A DNA stretch of 60,823 bases from Alphaproteobacteria bacterium MarineAlpha9_Bin6 (GCA_002937585.1 PTKE01000008.1:1-60823), one strand, 5' to 3'. Numbered from the stretch's first letter, positions 1 to 8,512 are shown. Translations and numbers: made by a program. The notes: generated from the sequence alone by a model not told the origin.

Positions 1-1141
1 GGTTTCAAATATACGACACCTTTAATAAGAAATTGCTTTTGCTAACGAACGAGCTCTCGTGTTACCGTGAGTATGGTCTTAGCTCGTTGGTCCAGGGGTC
101 TCAACAGCCAATTTACGTTCTGTAGTTGCTCAGCTAAGTAATGTCTTTCAGTTTTAGATCTCGCCATCCGTGCAACGCGGGTATGTTAATGAACATTAAC
201 TACAATTTTTAGAAGCGTGTTATTGTTTAACTCAACCATCTATCTTCCATCACTCTGACGCCAAGTGTAGACGTCTGGTATTAGGGGCTGGGCTATTTCT
301 TGATTAAATATGAGGCCTGGTTTTGGGTTTAAGTTTTAATTTGTTCTGCTATGTCGTTAATTTCAATAATTGACATAGCACACAGTTTAACTAGTGCAGG
401 AAAATTGTGCTCGGCTAATAGTTTGAGGTTATCTAGCAAAAAGTTTGATGGCTGGATTTAGCCAATCGAGTACCCGGATCTGTAGTTTGAGACACTCACC
501 GAGATTGCGGTCAAATACTCCTGGTGGGTCAAAGTGTTGAAGCCGACTGAGGACTAATGCTATTTGTGTTTGTTTGCAGCCAAGCTGGGCTGCTACGGCA
601 TCTACTTCTTCAGTCAAATAGCCTTCCTCATTAACCAAATCGATCAAATGCAGTCCAATCATATAATCAGTTTGATCAGTCACCTCGAAATTAAGCTGTT
701 CGCGTAAATGATCTTGGAGTGTCATGCTCCAACTAACAATGTTGAAGAGATTGTCGAAGTCGGTATGTTTCCTTTCCATAGCTACGTTTCCGATTACATC
801 GTGTTCCGGGCCATTATTGTGGTAGGTGGGGAATATAGTGTTAGCTGACGCATGGGACTTTTTAGTTTTTCACTGTCGCGAAGGTAGCTAGCGTCGTCCA
901 CTTTCAAATGATGATGCTTAAGATTTTTAAAATGAGGTTCGGTTTGTGATATCGGTGTGTCGGGTGGAACCCGATTAAGTGATGTTTCCATCTCAAGCAG
1001 CGGATTCCGTTCAAGTTCTTGGTCGATGAAAGCGCGTGGTTTTATATTATTTAACTGAAAAATCTCGATTGCTTGCCGTGGTTGCAGTGTCAGAATCAAG
1101 TATTGGCTAACGCGTTGCTGGAGTCGGGGCGCCAGGACCAC
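1..1141 (-). pseudogene. rpoN: decayed RNA polymerase sigma-54 factor, C-terminus off the window edge
   Basis: Reading the minus strand and switching frames recovers almost the whole sigma-54 order. Region I (activator-interacting, LQPRQAIEIFQLNN and ELERNPLLE) lies at 1141-794. The core-binding domain lies at about 800-429, followed by LLDNLKLLAEHNFPALVKLC, then LNPKPG, VELNNNTL and NWLLRPLDQRAKTIL near the left edge. It starts 11 bp after lptB, the usual place for rpoN. I count three frameshifts (about 794-830; in the A5 run at 438-442; near 331-337). I also count three in-frame stops: 240-242, where a conserved Trp is expected; 186-188, where Tyr is expected; and 42-44, where Gln is expected. 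The HTH and RpoN box would lie beyond base 1. Neighbouring genes are intact, so general sequencing error is unlikely. No functional sigma-54 can be made from this copy; a second rpoN elsewhere cannot be excluded. Confidence 0.88.
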
Positions 1142-1152
1142 AAGCCGTTACT

Positions 1153-1956
1153 TTACAAACTAAACTGGTCACCGAGATACACTTCGCGAACGCCCTCGTG
1201 TGCGACGATCTCGTCAGGCGATCCGTGCATTAGAACCATGCCTTCGTGCAAAATATATGCGCGGTCGACAATATCCAAGGTTTCGCGAACATTGTGCTCG
1301 GTAATTAGTACTCCTATGCCTCGGTTCTTAAGGTGCGAGACAAGAGTTCGAATTTCGCTGACAGCAATGGGGTCGATGCCGGCAAGTGGTTCGTCGAGTA
1401 GCATGAAGCTAGGTTGGGAGGCTAAGGCTCGGGCAATTTCAACTCGCCGTCGCTCGCCGCCAGATAGTGCAAGTGCAGGTGTGTGTCGCAGGTGAATGAC
1501 CGAAAACTCAGATAGTAAGTCTTCCAGCATCGCTTCGCGTTGTTCTCGAATTGGCTCCACAACCTCGAGAATAGCGCGAATATTGTCTTCTACTGACATC
1601 CCTCGGAAGATTGATGCTTCCTGAGGCAAATAGCCAATTCCGACTCTGGCACGGCGGTACATCGGCAAATCGGTGATGTCGTGCCCATCTAATGAAACAG
1701 TGCCATAATTTGCGGAGATTAGCCCGGTAATGACATAGAAACAGGTTGTTTTTCCGGCGCCGTTGGGTCCAAGGAGTCCCACTGCCTCCCCGCGCTGGAC
1801 CCCAAGACTTACGTCACGGAGCACGGGTCGTTTCTTGTACGTTTTGCCAATGTGCCGGACCACTAGGCCCATATTTTCTGTGGGAAGCTTTGGCCCGACC
1901 CCAACTATGTCAGTGTCCTTAGGAGGCGATGAAATTGATTTGGTCATCGCTACCAT
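1153..1956 (-). CDS. lptB: LPS export ABC transporter ATPase LptB
   Basis: This is the cytoplasmic ATPase that powers extraction of lipopolysaccharide from the inner membrane by LptB2FG. The 267-residue protein has Walker A GPNGAGKT at 63-70, the signature LSGGE at 164-168, Walker B FMLLDEP at 184-190 and the switch His at 221 (ITEHN). It has an extra ~25-residue N-terminal extension before the fold. AAGGA lies about 10 bp before the first ATG; an ATG three codons later (1947) is an alternative. It follows lptC-lptA on the same strand and precedes the broken rpoN, the standard alphaproteobacterial arrangement. Confidence 0.95.
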   Translation of the reverse strand: MVAMTKSISSPPKDTDIVGVGPKLPTENMGLVVRHIGKTYKKRPVLRDVSLGVQRGEAVGLLGPNGAGKTTCFYVITGLISANYGTVSLDGHDITDLPMYRRARVGIGYLPQEASIFRGMSVEDNIRAILEVVEPIREQREAMLEDLLSEFSVIHLRHTPALALSGGERRRVEIARALASQPSFMLLDEPLAGIDPIAVSEIRTLVSHLKNRGIGVLITEHNVRETLDIVDRAYILHEGMVLMHGSPDEIVAHEGVREVYLGDQFSL

Positions 1957-1983
1957 TATATTCGGTTCCTTTAACCATTATTG

Positions 1984-2514
1984 CTAATCTTGGCTTGGTC
2001 TAAAAATTGCCCGCACCCGCCCGTCACCCTTAGGTGATATAGTTGGCGTGGCGCCCTCTAGACGGCTACGGCCGGTCGTCAAATCCATGATTAACTTTTG
2101 GCCGTGCAGCACGTTGTCGCCCTGGGTCAACACCACAGAACCCACTAACACCACGATTTTCTTCTCCAAGTCGTAAGTCCCGGTTCCGCCGCGGGCAGTT
2201 TCTTTGGGTGTAGTGAGTATAACGTTTCCTTCGGCATTGATGCGACGGATCCGAGAGACCGCATTGGAATCTGTCAGTGGAGTTTCTGCCATGTAGGCGG
2301 TAAGGACGTGCGCGCTTAGCGTGTATCTGCCTTGTACTGCATCCGCATTGCCTCGTGCTATAGCGATTCTTTCGTCATTTAGCCACTCCATGCTATCGGC
2401 GGTAATTTCAATCGGTTCTTCGGAATCGTCTTCAAATTGGGCTAAGGCTGGCAGAGTCCCCAGTAAAAGCAACAAAACCCAACTCATTAGTAACGGTCGG
2501 TTAGGGATCTTCAT
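1984..2514 (-). CDS. lptA: LPS transport periplasmic protein LptA
   Basis: LptA forms the periplasmic bridge that carries lipopolysaccharide from LptC to the outer membrane. The 176-residue protein has a signal peptide (charged start MKIPNRP, hydrophobic LLLLLGTLPALAQ, cleavage near residue 25). An OstA-like beta-jellyroll follows, with PIEITADSMEW and the repeated TYDLEKKIVVLVGSVVLTQGDNVLHGQKLIMDL strands. Its ATG overlaps the lptC stop by four bases (ATGA), so the two are translationally coupled. lptB follows after a 27-bp gap. Confidence 0.93.
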   Translation of the reverse strand: MKIPNRPLLMSWVLLLLLGTLPALAQFEDDSEEPIEITADSMEWLNDERIAIARGNADAVQGRYTLSAHVLTAYMAETPLTDSNAVSRIRRINAEGNVILTTPKETARGGTGTYDLEKKIVVLVGSVVLTQGDNVLHGQKLIMDLTTGRSRLEGATPTISPKGDGRVRAIFRPSQD

Positions 2515-3179
2515 GGCGTAGTATCAATGGGGCCAGGATACAATACTAGCGTCGGACGTCCTGAGAAATGCAAAATATCCCCTTTGCGGGCATATTTAAA
2601 TCCATTTGCGTCTAGGAGTCCCCAAGGACCTTGGCCATGGACGGGCGAATCACTTTCAATAATGCCGCCGGCGAGATCAAATTGAGCGCTGTCGGTGTGC
2701 ATTTCAACGCCGTTATCGGCGTAAATACTCACTGCACCGCTCAGGGATAAAGTTTCAGTGTTTCGATCATATATGCCTTGTTCAGCATTGAGTGTTAGCC
2801 AGTCACCTTCGGCCACAGTAATATCTGCCGTGGGTTTTATCAGGAACACCTGTTCGCTCCCGTCGAGGGGACGCGTCGCTGACTCGGCCGTAACCGTGTA
2901 GCGCTGGTTTCGACTATCAACCCCAAAAAAGCGCGGGTTTAGCATCTCGTCTTGTCCGGAAAACTCAAAATCTTCGATTGAGTAGTCTAGGCGGAAGGCA
3001 GTAGTCGATGGGTTGAACCAGGACCAGCCTATGAGTGAAGTAAGCGCCAGCGCGGCAGCAGGCAACAACCATTTAAGCGTTTCTACACGCCTCCGATAGC
3101 TGACCTCCGCCCGCATTTGATCGCCGCTGGTGGGGCGGGTACGCCAGCGTTCAATCAGCTGTTGTCGATCAGTCCTCAC
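2511..3179 (-). CDS. lptC: LPS export protein LptC
   Basis: LptC is a bitopic inner-membrane protein that takes lipopolysaccharide from LptB2FG and passes it to LptA. The 222 residues begin with a cytoplasmic basic segment. One membrane helix follows at about 35-52 (WLLPAAALALTSLIGWSW). The rest is a periplasmic beta-jellyroll of the OstA type, with GVDSRNQRYTVTAESA and GAVSIYADNGVEMHTDSAQFDL. It overlaps lptA by 4 bp and lies 63 bp after kdsD. Sequence conservation in this family is low; the call leans on position, topology and the jellyroll pattern. Confidence 0.88.
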   Translation of the reverse strand: MRTDRQQLIERWRTRPTSGDQMRAEVSYRRRVETLKWLLPAAALALTSLIGWSWFNPSTTAFRLDYSIEDFEFSGQDEMLNPRFFGVDSRNQRYTVTAESATRPLDGSEQVFLIKPTADITVAEGDWLTLNAEQGIYDRNTETLSLSGAVSIYADNGVEMHTDSAQFDLAGGIIESDSPVHGQGPWGLLDANGFKYARKGDILHFSGRPTLVLYPGPIDTTP

Positions 3180-3242
3180 TCTGGCCTCTAGATATTTTGT
3201 TGGGGTCCATATGACGATCCCGCCAAATCTGACTCTGGGATA

Positions 3243-4235
3243 TTATGCTACTTCCGCCCGCAAGCAATCATGCATATGGATAATGCCTTGGGGTTCACCC
3301 TGTTCAGTCACGAATAAGCTGGTAATTGCACTTTCGTTCATTATCCACAATGCTTCTGCTGCCAATGCATTTGCGCGTATGACTTTGGGGGAAGGGGTCA
3401 TGACATCGCTAACCTCACGAACCAGCAGGTCGTTTGCCATGTGGCGGCGTAAATCGCCATCCGTGACAATCCCCACTAGTTGATTCCCATTGTCCGTTAC
3501 ACCAACGCACCCAAAGGCCTTACCGGTCATTGCGAGGATTGCCTCCGCCATGGACACTTTGTCCCGCACCAACGGCATGCTATCACCTGTATGCATGACT
3601 TCATTAACCGTGACTAAACGTTGCCCAATATTGCCGCCAGGATGCAATTCCTGGAACTTTGAGGATGTAAAGGACGCCCGCTCTAATAGTGCTACCGCCA
3701 TTGCGTCCCCAAGCGCTAGTGTCATGGTCGTTGATGTGGTGGGCGTTAAGCCCATGGGGCACGCCTCAGGACAATCCGGAAGTACGATCGCGATATCGGC
3801 GTTGTCACCCAGAGAACTATCTTCTTGTCCCACCACAGCAATCAAAGGAATATTGAAACGGCGCGTATACTGGATTATGTCACTTAATTCCGCTGTCTCA
3901 CCAGAGTTTGAAAGTGCGAGAACTGCATCCTGACGGGTGATCATGCCTAGATCACCATGGCTAGCCTCGGCAGGGTGCACAAAAAAGGACGGTGTGCCAG
4001 TCGAAGCCATAGTGGCCGCCAGTTTTCGGCCTATATGACCACTCTTTCCCATACCTGTAAAGACGACACGGCCCGTTATCCCAGATAGCCTTTCGACCGC
4101 CGTAGTGAAGCTTTCGCCTATTGCCTCTTCTAGCTTAAGCAAAGCGCGACCCTCGACTTCAAGCACGCGCCGTCCGACCATCAGGTCGGCATGTTTAACA
4201 CGCGATTCCCTACACGGCTTCTGGGCGGCTGTCAT
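3243..4235 (-). CDS. kdsD: arabinose-5-phosphate isomerase (KpsF/GutQ family)
   Basis: KdsD converts ribulose 5-phosphate to arabinose 5-phosphate, the first committed step of KDO synthesis for the LPS inner core. The 330-residue protein has an N-terminal SIS sugar-isomerase domain at about 40-180. It contains GMGKSGHIGRKLAATMASTG, HPAEASHGDLGMI and SNSGETAE. Two CBS domains follow at about 205-325. Length and domain order match the family. It leads into lptC, so KDO supply and LPS export are encoded together; kdsB is elsewhere in this window. Confidence 0.95.
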   Translation of the reverse strand: MTAAQKPCRESRVKHADLMVGRRVLEVEGRALLKLEEAIGESFTTAVERLSGITGRVVFTGMGKSGHIGRKLAATMASTGTPSFFVHPAEASHGDLGMITRQDAVLALSNSGETAELSDIIQYTRRFNIPLIAVVGQEDSSLGDNADIAIVLPDCPEACPMGLTPTTSTTMTLALGDAMAVALLERASFTSSKFQELHPGGNIGQRLVTVNEVMHTGDSMPLVRDKVSMAEAILAMTGKAFGCVGVTDNGNQLVGIVTDGDLRRHMANDLLVREVSDVMTPSPKVIRANALAAEALWIMNESAITSLFVTEQGEPQGIIHMHDCLRAEVA

Positions 4236-4428
4236 GTTGATGTCTGGGTCAGTCCCGTAACCACTCAGTTTAGTGAGATACCTGCTCCACCGTGAGTTGA
4301 CTAGATTTCAATGGTTATATCGCGATTTAGGTGGAAGGCTTTCATTTGCTAGTACTAACTATGCGCGATGCAAGTACAGACTTCAATGAAGTCATCGAAT
4401 GTCGACAGCTAAAGGCTCTAATGTCACA

Positions 4429-5040
4429 TTAATGAGTGAATATATCTTCGCTCCCCCAGCCAGCGAGATCGAGCCGAACACGGGTTGGCAGGAATGAAAA
4501 ACATTCTTGTGCGAGATCCTTACGACCCTCGCGCTCAAGCATCAGGTCTAATTTCTCCCGAAGTTGGTGTAGATGGCACACGTCAGCAGCGGCATAGTTT
4601 TGTTGTTTCGCTGTTAAAATCTTGGCACCCCAATCTGAACTCTGTTGTGTTTTGGAAAGTTCAAGGCCTAGGAGGTCCTGGCATAGTTCCTTGAGACTGT
4701 GGCGATCGGTGTAAGTGCGGACTAATTTCGATGCGATTTTGGTGCAATAAATCGGTGTACACCACACGTTTAGTCGTTCAAACAATACTGCTACGTCAAA
4801 TCGTGCAAAATGGAAGAGCTTGACCACTGCTCTGTCGGCCAGTAGCTGTTTTAGGTGTGGTGCGTCGTATCGTGGAGTGGGGAAATGAATCAAATGGGCA
4901 TCCCCATTACCTGCTGAAAGTTGAACCAAACACAGACGGTCACGTTTAACGTTGAGGCCCGTTGTCTCCGTATCGAGAGCGACAAAATCAGAAACCGATA
5001 GGTTCTTTGGGATGTCGTATTGGTGCAAGTGGATGGTCAT
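4429..5040 (-). CDS. rnd: ribonuclease D, short alphaproteobacterial form
   Basis: This is a 3'-5' exoribonuclease of the DEDD family, used in tRNA and stable RNA maturation. From the ATG at 5040 it is 203 residues. The DEDD residues are visible as FVALDTETTGLN near the N-terminus, the FHFARFDVAVL block, and YAAADVCHLHQL near the C-terminus. It lacks the HRDC domain of E. coli RNase D, as expected for the short alphaproteobacterial type, and ends with the common LAGWGSEDIFTH tail. An in-frame ATG at 5121 would add 27 residues that do not resemble the family. It lies just outside the tRNA-Leu island. Confidence 0.88.
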   Translation of the reverse strand: MTIHLHQYDIPKNLSVSDFVALDTETTGLNVKRDRLCLVQLSAGNGDAHLIHFPTPRYDAPHLKQLLADRAVVKLFHFARFDVAVLFERLNVWCTPIYCTKIASKLVRTYTDRHSLKELCQDLLGLELSKTQQSSDWGAKILTAKQQNYAAADVCHLHQLREKLDLMLEREGRKDLAQECFSFLPTRVRLDLAGWGSEDIFTH

Positions 5041-5124
5041 TTGGTTTGGTTCCCAGGGGTTATTGCCAGATTGCCCCAATTTCATGTTAAAAATGTTTAG
5101 TTTAAGTGCCGAGTTGGGCAATCT

Positions 5125-5190
5125 TTGGTGCCCAGGAGAAGACTCGAACTTCCACGACCGTTAAAGGTCACCGGCACCTGAAGCCGATGC
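5125..5190 (-). repeat. displaced 3' part of tRNA-Leu (left attachment site)
   Basis: These 66 bases match 10159-10224 (the 3' two-thirds of the intact tRNA-Leu, including CCA) at all but two positions, 5136/10170 and 5188/10222. Beyond 5190 the similarity stops, so the 5' acceptor strand and D arm are absent and no tRNA can form. In this copy the acceptor 3' strand pairs perfectly with the 5' strand of the intact gene. The copy now joined to the tRNA has a G.U wobble instead. That suggests this is the original chromosomal 3' end pushed aside by integration. Confidence 0.92.
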
Positions 5191-5704
5191 AGGCTGGAAG
5201 AGTGGAGTTTAGCTCAGCAACAATTTTACTTAAAACACCCCATTTGTTCTTTCCACTCAACGATTTGGAAACTCAGGTGAATCATAACAAGATGACGGAT
5301 AACTATCCAGATCCGATAATTTCCATGTTCTACTGGCCGGGATTTGGCCGGTGAGACTGGTTATGTAAAAAAGGTGTTAGTAACGTCTTATCCTTATTTC
5401 CTGATCTTTAATTCTTCTTTGTATTAATATTAATATCCTCTCCTCATAGGGCTAAAGAGGATGATATTTCCTACATATGTGGAACTGTCACACTAGGTAC
5501 TTTGAAGTCCTTACTGAGTTTGTCTTCTAAGGTATCCATTTCCCATGATGATTGGATCATCATTGTAAGGTCGATCATCCCTACCCAGAAAAACGGCCCT
5601 CTTGATAAATAGATAAATCAGGACAGGAGTATGTTGACCTCATACTTCCAGCCTCGTCATAGGTTCAGGACACAACAATAAGTGGCCGTAGAGTGTTTTT
5701 TTAT
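5191..5704. other. gene-free stretch at the left end of the island
   Basis: I see no convincing gene in this AT-rich stretch. It contains the left copy of a 24-bp inverted repeat (5368-5391) whose partner lies beside the integrase stop codon. It also has GATCATC-rich short repeats near 5545-5580. It could hold recombinase arm-binding sites. Confidence 0.5.
5368..5391 (+). repeat. left copy of 24-bp inverted repeat inside the island
   Basis: The 24 bases (A5, then GG-T-GTTAGTAACGTCTTAT) occur again, inverted, at 9071-9094 with one mismatch. Together the copies enclose the island cargo but not the integrase. Purpose unknown: recombinase accessory sites or the ends of an older insertion are both possible. 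Confidence 0.75.
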
Positions 5705-5854
5705 TTAATCCTCGTCGTTTTTTGGCACATCTTCGGACTCATCCGTGCTATCGGCCTTATTTGGTGCATTTTCAGGCTCGTTTGAATACTGACCTGCATA
5801 AACTGGTGAGGCAAACCACATCATCACGGCAATAACTAGAAGTACGAGCTTCAT
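5705..5854 (-). CDS. 49-residue exported acidic protein, unknown function
   Basis: A small gene of 49 codons. The ATG at 5854 lies six bases after a GGAGG Shine-Dalgarno sequence; the ATG at 5860 is directly abutted to it and less likely. Residues 1-20 form a textbook signal peptide (MKLVLLVIAVMMWFASPVYA) with cleavage before Gly21. The remaining ~29 residues are very acidic (DSTDESEDVPKNDED). I do not recognise a family. It is the last gene before the left attachment site, co-directional with the next small gene at 5928-6215 and possibly co-transcribed. Confidence 0.6.
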   Translation of the reverse strand: MKLVLLVIAVMMWFASPVYAGQYSNEPENAPNKADSTDESEDVPKNDED

Positions 5855-5927
5855 AACCATCCTCCATTTGTGCACGTAGATGCATTCGGTTCAGGGTACA
5901 GTAATCAACAGAGATTATGGGAGTTGT

Positions 5928-6215
5928 TTAGTCTTCCCATCCACATAGCACGGTCCAATTCCCATCAGATTTACCGTACCAACATGTCTTCATTTTACCA
6001 GTACTGGTGTTTATAACCCATGCCTTGCCTTGAGAATCGGCACCTATACCAGCCCATTCCCCATTCCCTGCAACACCACCTGCTTCCATGAGTTGTTGTA
6101 ATCGAGTTAGTTCTTCGATGAGTTCATCTGCTGCATTTAACCCATTCTGATTAGAAAAGAATATGGCACCAGCTATCAGTGCTGCTGCAATCACTATGGC
6201 CATTGGATAATTCAT
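5928..6215 (-). CDS. 95-residue membrane-anchored or exported protein, unknown function
   Basis: The ATG at 6215 is preceded by AGGAG at good spacing. The N-terminal ~20 residues (AIVIAAALIAGAIFF) form one hydrophobic helix, a signal anchor or signal peptide. A short amphipathic helix follows (ELIEELTRLQQLMEAGG). The Trp- and Gly-rich C-terminal half (NGEWAGIGADSQGKAWVINTSTGKMKTCWYG, ending LCGWED) contains two Cys that could form a disulfide. I know no family with this pattern. It is divergent from the HTH gene at 6354 with a promoter region between them. Confidence 0.65.
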   Translation of the reverse strand: MNYPMAIVIAAALIAGAIFFSNQNGLNAADELIEELTRLQQLMEAGGVAGNGEWAGIGADSQGKAWVINTSTGKMKTCWYGKSDGNWTVLCGWED

Positions 6216-6253
6216 TTTTCTCTCCTACCCACGTATCATTTTCGTCAAAAATA

Positions 6254-6262
6254 TGGTATAAT
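6254..6262 (+). promoter_or_regulatory. extended -10 promoter (TGG-TATAAT)
   Basis: A perfect TATAAT (6257-6262) with a TG extension lies ~90 bp before the HTH gene, between two divergent island genes. The -35 region is poor, as is usual for extended -10 promoters. Inferred from sequence only. Confidence 0.5.
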
Positions 6263-6353
6263 AGTACCTGTAAACACCTACACATTTTAGGTCTGAAAAC
6301 CGTTGGTTCTTACCGATCAACGGCCATTACTCATTTGGAAAAAGGAGAATAAT

Positions 6354-6557
6354 TTGCTGTATCAATACAACCCAAAATCATACTCAGTATCACAAGTATC
6401 CAAGCTCATTCGACGTAGTCCTTCTGTTGTTTATCGAATGATAAAATCAGGAGATCTTTACTCCCATGGGAGACCTGTACGAGTAAGCCATCAGGCCCTT
6501 CAGGATTGGGCTTTAAAACGTCTACCAGCCATTCCTAGACTCTTTGGCAGGGGATAG
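6354..6557 (+). CDS. small helix-turn-helix protein, excisionase-like
   Basis: From a TTG at 6354, six bases after a strong AAAGGAG, the product is 67 residues. The ordinary-looking earlier TTG at 6303 has no ribosome site. Residues ~8-55 read as a winged HTH of the MerR/excisionase (HTH_17) type: YSVSQVSKLIRRSPSVVYRMIKSGDL, then GRPVRVSHQALQDW. Such proteins bind next to DNA ends for excision or act as repressors. On an island with a tyrosine recombinase, a recombination directionality factor is the likeliest role, but a plain transcription regulator is possible. Confidence 0.7.
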   Translation: MLYQYNPKSYSVSQVSKLIRRSPSVVYRMIKSGDLYSHGRPVRVSHQALQDWALKRLPAIPRLFGRG

Positions 6558-6708
6558 GGCCCCACATTGCCTGTCTCTGAGTCGAATAGATGCACAACGG
6601 TTTTACCCCTGTAAAGGGCCAGATTGGGCATTTTAGCACCCTTATGATAAAATAGGCTCCGTTGGCACATGAGGCGTTGAAACACTGAGATCTCTTAGGA
6701 AGGAGTAA

Positions 6709-6954
6709 ATGGCCATGCCTTCATTTAGTCTCCACACGATGCTTGCCGCTATTTCAATTCTGTTTTTGACGGCAACTCCGTCGCTCAGTGGCGTCCTGTG
6801 CAACAAGGGTACCACTGCAGATTCAAAGCAAACTGTAGTTGCCCAACTTGAGGAAGATGCGAAAGACGATGGAATAATCGTACCTGCAATAGAAACCAAC
6901 GATCAGTCTTTCACGACTTCAAAAACTGATCCTGCTTCTTCCTCATCTCAATAA
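6709..6954 (+). CDS. 81-residue exported protein, unknown function
   Basis: AGGAG lies close before the ATG at 6709. Residues 1-27 look like a signal peptide (HTMLAAISILFLTATPSLSG). The mature part is small, polar and unstructured, with one Cys, an acidic middle (LEEDAKDDG) and a Ser-rich tail. No family recognised. It is the third exported small protein in the island and lies 120 bp before the Cache gene on the same strand. Confidence 0.55.
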   Translation: MAMPSFSLHTMLAAISILFLTATPSLSGVLCNKGTTADSKQTVVAQLEEDAKDDGIIVPAIETNDQSFTTSKTDPASSSSQ

Positions 6955-7074
6955 TCAAATCCTTCTGGTCGATGGTCTGGATCAGGCCTAAAACCCATGG
7001 GTCTGCACTTCCACATAGATCTGCTAAATTAAGCTGACCGTATGAGGAGCCGAATTAAGTTGGGGAGGGAAACC

Positions 7075-7539
7075 ATGAAAACCTTAAAAGCTCTAATTTT
7101 AGCTGCTGTGTGTTCCAGTTTTTTGGTCACAACATCCTTTGCAGAGGAATTTGGTACAAAAGAAGAAGCTGCAGCCTTATTAGAACGAGCTGTTGCACTA
7201 GTAAGAATAGATAAAAACAGAGCCTTGGATTTATTCACCTCAGGTGAAGGTGGACTGATACAGAAGGATTTGTACGTTTTCTGTTTTGCTCCTGATGGAA
7301 CAGTCATTGCTCATCCGAATATCGTTGGACTCAATACCTTTGATAATGATTTTGTGGATGTGCAAGGAACTCAACTTGGAGAAGCGTTGTTCAATGCTGC
7401 CAGAGCAGGTGGAATCGGAGAAGCTACTTATCAATATGAGAGACCTACCACGGGTTCAGACAAAGAATTTACGAAGACAGCCTTGATGACTCGAGTTGCC
7501 GGCATAGTTTGTGGAGTGGGTTATTACAATCCGGAATAG
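7075..7539 (+). CDS. exported single-Cache-domain protein
   Basis: The ATG at 7075 follows GGGAGGGAAACC, a strong ribosome site, and gives 154 residues; an upstream ATG at 7042 has no such site. A signal peptide (MKTLKALILAAVCSSFLVTTSFA) is followed by a single Cache (sCache_2-like) fold. It contains ALVRIDKNRALDLFTSGEGGL, DLYVFCFAPDGTVIAHPN, VGLNTFDNDF and ATYQYERPTTGS, ending with VCGVGYYNP. Cache domains usually sense small ligands outside the membrane as part of chemoreceptors or kinases. Here there is no membrane or signalling domain, so it is a free periplasmic ligand-binding protein. A rho-independent terminator follows. Confidence 0.8.
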   Translation: MKTLKALILAAVCSSFLVTTSFAEEFGTKEEAAALLERAVALVRIDKNRALDLFTSGEGGLIQKDLYVFCFAPDGTVIAHPNIVGLNTFDNDFVDVQGTQLGEALFNAARAGGIGEATYQYERPTTGSDKEFTKTALMTRVAGIVCGVGYYNPE

Positions 7540-7574
7540 CACCATGTAGAAATGCTGTTCCATAGAGACGAAAG

Positions 7575-7603
7575 GGAGACATTTCAGTGTGTCTCCTTTT
7601 TTT
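7575..7603 (+). terminator. rho-independent terminator after the Cache gene
   Basis: A 7-bp stem (GGAGACA 7575-7581 with TGTCTCC 7590-7596) and an 8-nt loop are followed by seven Ts. It ends transcription of the Cache gene. Confidence 0.85.
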
Positions 7604-7605
7604 GC

Positions 7606-8094
7606 AGGTGCGGAAATAAGGATAAGGCTATCAAGCGACAATCCAGTATCAGGATGATCCCGAAGAAATGAGCTAATTCAGATACGATTTTTACCCTTTT
7701 ATCGTATCTGCCACTCTCTCAAATCTGCCATAAGTCATTGGTTTTATTTCTACTTCTAGACCGTGACATATCTTGGGTATGGGAGGCCCCATATTAGCTT
7801 TTGTCACGGTTTTGGCTCCATCCCCTCCCTTATTCCTGCTGCAAAAAGCTTCAGGAATGTACATCGATAAACTCCTCCTCTGGTCCCTTATGCCAGGAAA
7901 CGTTAGCGATAGGTTAATGTTGTCCTTGTTTTTATCGGCTTATATGTCCATATAGGCCATATAAGGTCTTCGAGGCTTCGGCGTATCTTGCTTTGTCACG
8001 CCGACTAAAGCACCAATACTCCATGCAATTCGTTGAACTAGTAACCTTCCGTGAATGGCACGGAGGGCATAGATATTATGTAGAGGAATTATTA
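7606..8094 (+). other. non-coding region upstream of the cold-shock gene, with two inverted repeats
   Basis: I see no gene here. Two clear palindromes occur. CAGATACGAT at 7679-7688 pairs with ATCGTATCTG at 7701-7710 (10 bp perfect, 12-nt loop). CTTATATG at 7939-7946 pairs with CATATAAG at 7958-7965. Genes of the cspA family often have long structured leaders that act as thermosensors. The second palindrome, about 130 nt before the start codon, could be part of such a leader; the first could be an operator. Confidence 0.45.
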
Positions 8095-8304
8095 ATGGCT
8101 ACAGGAACCGTAAAGTGGTTCAACCCGGCTAAAGGTTTCGGATTTATTGAGCCTGACGGGGGTGGTGAAGATGCCTTCGTTCATATCTCCGCTGTCGAGC
8201 GGGCAGGTCTGTCCACTTTGCAGGAAGGTCAGAAGGTCAATTTTGAGATTCAGCCTGGCCGAAACGGTAAAAGTTCAGCCGAAAATCTTTCAATTTCTGA
8301 ATGA
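8095..8304 (+). CDS. cspA: cold-shock protein, CspA family
   Basis: A single-stranded nucleic-acid-binding protein that melts RNA structure. The 69-residue product begins [18 protein letters not shown], which holds RNP1 (KGFGFI); RNP2 is DAFVHISA. Length and fold match one OB domain. The ATG at 8095 has GAGGA upstream; the frame stays open to 7993 but that part lacks CspA similarity. A cold-shock gene as cargo of a tRNA island is unusual but not unique. A terminator follows directly. Confidence 0.92.
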   Translation: MATGTVKWFNPAKGFGFIEPDGGGEDAFVHISAVERAGLSTLQEGQKVNFEIQPGRNGKSSAENLSISE

Positions 8305-8322
8305 TTCTCGTCTTGTGACGTT

Positions 8323-8355
8323 GAGGGCCTGCAGTGATGTGGGCCTTCTTTTTTT
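8323..8355 (+). terminator. rho-independent terminator after cspA
   Basis: GAGGGCC (8323-8329) pairs with GGCCTTC (8342-8348), with one G.U, followed by seven Ts. It is 18 bp after the cspA stop. Confidence 0.82.
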
Positions 8356-8512
8356 CAGCTGCTGACAGGCCTTCTTCTATCCCATCGAATCGGGAATTTA
8401 TTGTCTCCGACAGGCTCAAGTATATTAGATCTACTGCAATAACAGATAGCAAACCAGTCGGTTTTGTGGGTTGGAAATGTTTTTTCATTGCAGCCTGTAG
8501 ATGAGCCTATAG

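Noticed and set aside
5125-5190. second functional tRNA-Leu
   Set aside because: Only the 3' two-thirds is present; no 5' acceptor strand or D arm.
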